This document shows positions 5,955 to 7,607 of a DNA stretch of 7,607 nucleotides, piece by piece. The stretch lies in NCBI GenBank assembly GCA_947258635.1, contig CAMYJM010000105.1:1-7607 (forward strand), given 5' to 3'. Source of the stretch: an uncultured Acidimicrobiaceae bacterium. GTDB lineage: Bacteria; Actinomycetota; Acidimicrobiia; Spongiisociales; UBA5794. The notes beneath the pieces were generated by a model, which did no database searches, had not been told where the DNA came from, and saw nothing but the letters and a program-made list of their open reading frames with translations. Position 1 is the stretch's first letter. Every line of letters starts with the position of its first letter. The translations under genes were made by a program, and so were the position numbers.

Positions 5955-5957
5955 GAC
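5953..5957 (+). promoter_or_regulatory. Ribosome binding site of proline dehydrogenase gene
   Basis: AGGAC overlaps the proC stop codon (TAG, 5952-5954) and stands about nine bases before the ATG at 5967. This implies translational coupling between the two proline genes, in contrast to the leaderless-type starts of paaK, proC and the kinase gene. Confidence 0.5.
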
Positions 5958-5966
5958 GAATCGCAT

Positions 5967-6884
5967 ATGGCAGGGTTACTGGGCCGGGCCGTTCTGGCTT
6001 TCACCGAGTTCGCGCCGATCCGCACCACCTTCACCAAGACTCGGCCCGGGCGGGCCGTGGCGCAGCGCTTCGTCGCCGGCGAGACCCTCGACGAAGCGAT
6101 GGCGGTGGCGGCGGCTCTGGTTGAGTCGGGATGTGAGGTGTCGCTGGACTATCTCGGGGAGCACGTGGCCGAACGGTCTGAGGCGATCAGGGCCCGCGAC
6201 GACTACACGGCCTGCCTCGACCGCATCGGCGCATCGGGCCTGCCGGCCAACATCTCGGTCAAGCTGACTCAGCTCGGCATGGGTCTCGACGACGAGCTGG
6301 CCGCCCAGTCGCTCGGGGAGCTCGCGGTGCGGGCGGCCGAGGTCGGGACCACCGTCACTGTGGACATGGAGGAGAGTGACCACACCGAGTCAACGATCTT
6401 GATCTACGAGGAGGCGCAGCGCCGCTACGGCAATCTGGGGATCGCCGTGCAGTCCTACCTGCGTCGCACCAGGGCGGATCTCGACAGGTTGATCCCGCTC
6501 GGTGGCCATATCCGGCTCTGCAAGGGGGCGTATGCCGAGCCGGAGACCGTGGCTCTCCAGTCCGGAGAGGAGGTCAATGCCAACTTCGACTCGCTGCTGA
6601 CGCTGCTCATGCAGGCACCGGGGGTCAAGCCGGCGATTGCCACCCACGACGACGGCCGTCTCGCCCTCGCCAAGGAGTTGATCCCACAGCGCCGGGCGCC
6701 GTATGAGTTCCAGTTGCTCTACGGTGTGCGGGCGGCCCTACAGCGGGAGCTGGTCGCGGCCGGCTATCCACTGCGGATCTACGTGCCCTACGGCGTCGCC
6801 TGGTATCCCTACCTCACCAGGCGCATGGCGGAGCGGCCGGCCAACCTGCTGTTCTTCCTGCGGGCCGTGGTCGGGCGCCGCTGA
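5967..6884 (+). CDS. pruB: Monofunctional proline dehydrogenase (ProDH)
   Basis: This FAD enzyme oxidises proline to 1-pyrroline-5-carboxylate and passes electrons to the quinone pool; monofunctional forms are usually peripheral membrane proteins. At 305 residues it has the single-domain size, without the P5C dehydrogenase half of PutA. The TIM-barrel motifs are in place: SVKLTQLGM (97-105), TVDMEESDHT (131-140), AVQSYLRRT (160-168), RLCKGAY (183-189), ATHDDG (225-230), EFQLLYGVR (247-255), and the substrate-binding helix YPYLTRRMAERPAN (280-293) with the Arg285-Arg286 pair and Glu289. The ATG has an AGGA-type site inside the proC stop. No P5C dehydrogenase (rocA/pruA) gene is visible, so further breakdown of P5C to glutamate must be encoded elsewhere, or the product returns to ProC. 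Confidence 0.95.
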   Translation: MAGLLGRAVLAFTEFAPIRTTFTKTRPGRAVAQRFVAGETLDEAMAVAAALVESGCEVSLDYLGEHVAERSEAIRARDDYTACLDRIGASGLPANISVKLTQLGMGLDDELAAQSLGELAVRAAEVGTTVTVDMEESDHTESTILIYEEAQRRYGNLGIAVQSYLRRTRADLDRLIPLGGHIRLCKGAYAEPETVALQSGEEVNANFDSLLTLLMQAPGVKPAIATHDDGRLALAKELIPQRRAPYEFQLLYGVRAALQRELVAAGYPLRIYVPYGVAWYPYLTRRMAERPANLLFFLRAVVGRR

Positions 6885-6894
6885 CGATCTGCCC

Positions 6895-6900
6895 TATCCT
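6895..6900 (+). promoter_or_regulatory. -10 box for the downstream secreted protein gene
   Basis: TATCCT (four of six matches to TATAAT, TAnnnT type) lies seven bases before the ATG at 6908 and follows the ProDH stop by 10 bases. With no Shine-Dalgarno present, this looks like another leaderless start. A -35 would fall inside the end of the ProDH gene, and I cannot name a convincing one. Confidence 0.42.
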
Positions 6901-6907
6901 GGCTCTC

Positions 6908-7607
6908 ATGCGACGAGCCTTGATTCTCTCCTTGTCCGTGCTGACCGCTCTCTTCGTGGTGGCAGCTCCTGTTCTGGCTGCCGAGGTGGCCGACGTCGCC
7001 GAGGCTCTGGCCGCCGACGGCTTCTACGTCGAACAGGGGGCGTCGATCTCCGAGCAGCAAGCCGGTGATCTCGTGGCCACGATGACCGACGCCGGTGAGG
7101 GTTTTTCGCTCGTGGTCCTCAGCAATGAGCCGGCCGCGGGCGCCACGACATTCGCCGACAACGTGCAGTTCGCGCTGGGGCGGGGGATCGTTCTCGTGAT
7201 CGCTCCAGAGTCCGTGGGCTATGCCGGCGAGGGAGACTTCTTCAATGAGGTCGAGTTGGAGCGCGCCTTCGACGCAGCGGCCGATGTCAGCGGATCCGAT
7301 TTCGACTTGGCGGCCACTTTTGTCGAAGAGGTGACCGGGGTCTCGGTCGGGGCACCGGCCGGGCCCGTCCCGGTGCCGACGACTGCGGTGACCACGGCTT
7401 CGGAGACGTCGAGCGGCGGCGGCAACGGCCTCTGGTGGTTCCTCCTCATCGTCGGTGGCGTTGGAGCGTTGCTGTGGTGGATGTCGCGTCGCGCCAAGGC
7501 CAAGAGGCAAGTCGTCGATGAAGACCGGCTCAGCCGGGCCCGGCTCGTGATCCAGGAGCAGCTCAACGACATCGCCAACGACGTCCTGGCAATGGAGGAC
7601 GAGGTCA
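6908..7607 (+). CDS. Secreted or membrane-anchored protein, TPM-like domain architecture, C-terminus outside window
   Basis: The frame is open from the ATG at 6908 to the right edge (233 residues seen). Residues 1-24 form a signal peptide (MRRA, hydrophobic core, VLA before the predicted cut). An extracytoplasmic alpha/beta domain follows (about 26-145; strands FSLVVLS and GIVLVIAP), then a Pro/Thr/Ser/Gly linker (148-173), one membrane helix (about 174-192, WWFLLIVGGVGALLWW), a basic stop-transfer RRAKAKR, and a charged helix (202-233) that is probably cytoplasmic coiled coil. This order resembles actinobacterial proteins with TPM or TPM-like (DUF6676-type) domains, but I see no diagnostic motif, so the family is tentative. 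It follows ProDH by 23 bases and may share its transcript; a link to proline metabolism is not evident. Confidence 0.8.
   Translation, partial: MRRALILSLSVLTALFVVAAPVLAAEVADVAEALAADGFYVEQGASISEQQAGDLVATMTDAGEGFSLVVLSNEPAAGATTFADNVQFALGRGIVLVIAPESVGYAGEGDFFNEVELERAFDAAADVSGSDFDLAATFVEEVTGVSVGAPAGPVPVPTTAVTTASETSSGGGNGLWWFLLIVGGVGALLWWMSRRAKAKRQVVDEDRLSRARLVIQEQLNDIANDVLAMEDEV

Noticed and set aside
6809..7510. 233-codon minus-strand frame over the end of the ProDH gene and the secreted protein gene
   Set aside because: The plus-strand frame encodes a credible signal peptide, linker and membrane helix; the minus frame has no recognisable features.

Overview
The window looks like chromosomal DNA from a high-GC actinobacterium, possibly an uncultured or deep-branching one such as Acidimicrobiia; the lineage is inferred. 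The pointers are strong G/C bias at third codon positions, a HisKA_3/NarL-type two-component pair of actinobacterial style, and several genes whose ATG lies only 6-8 bases after a TAnnnT -10 box, the arrangement typical of leaderless actinobacterial mRNAs. There are no tRNA or rRNA genes, insertion sequences or CRISPR arrays.

Layout. Two divergent blocks meet at about 3751-3804. Leftward (minus strand): a membrane histidine kinase, its NarL-family response regulator (4-base ATGA overlap) and a 97-residue protein of unknown function (12-base gap) form a tight operon. After a 76-base gap follows a soluble homologue of subunit A (MtrA) of the methanogen tetrahydromethanopterin S-methyltransferase. 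A 383-base non-coding gap comes next, holding a strong hairpin and a predicted promoter with a palindrome. The last leftward gene, cut by the window edge, encodes a SMI1/KNR4 (SUKH)-like protein. Rightward (plus strand): a phenylacetate-CoA ligase (PaaK family), pyrroline-5-carboxylate reductase (ProC), monofunctional proline dehydrogenase, and a secreted/membrane protein cut by the right edge. Gaps between these four are only 12-23 bases.

How the parts may work together. The kinase and regulator are a cognate pair, and a perfect 6-5-6 dyad sits exactly between the two divergent promoters, so a shared operator is plausible. ProC and proline dehydrogenase catalyse opposing steps (P5C to proline, proline to P5C) yet are packed 12 bases apart, which suggests a proline/P5C redox cycle or proline homeostasis. 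The most unusual gene is the solitary mtrA homologue: it keeps the histidine corresponding to the corrinoid ligand of methanogen MtrA but has no membrane anchor and no other Mtr subunit nearby.
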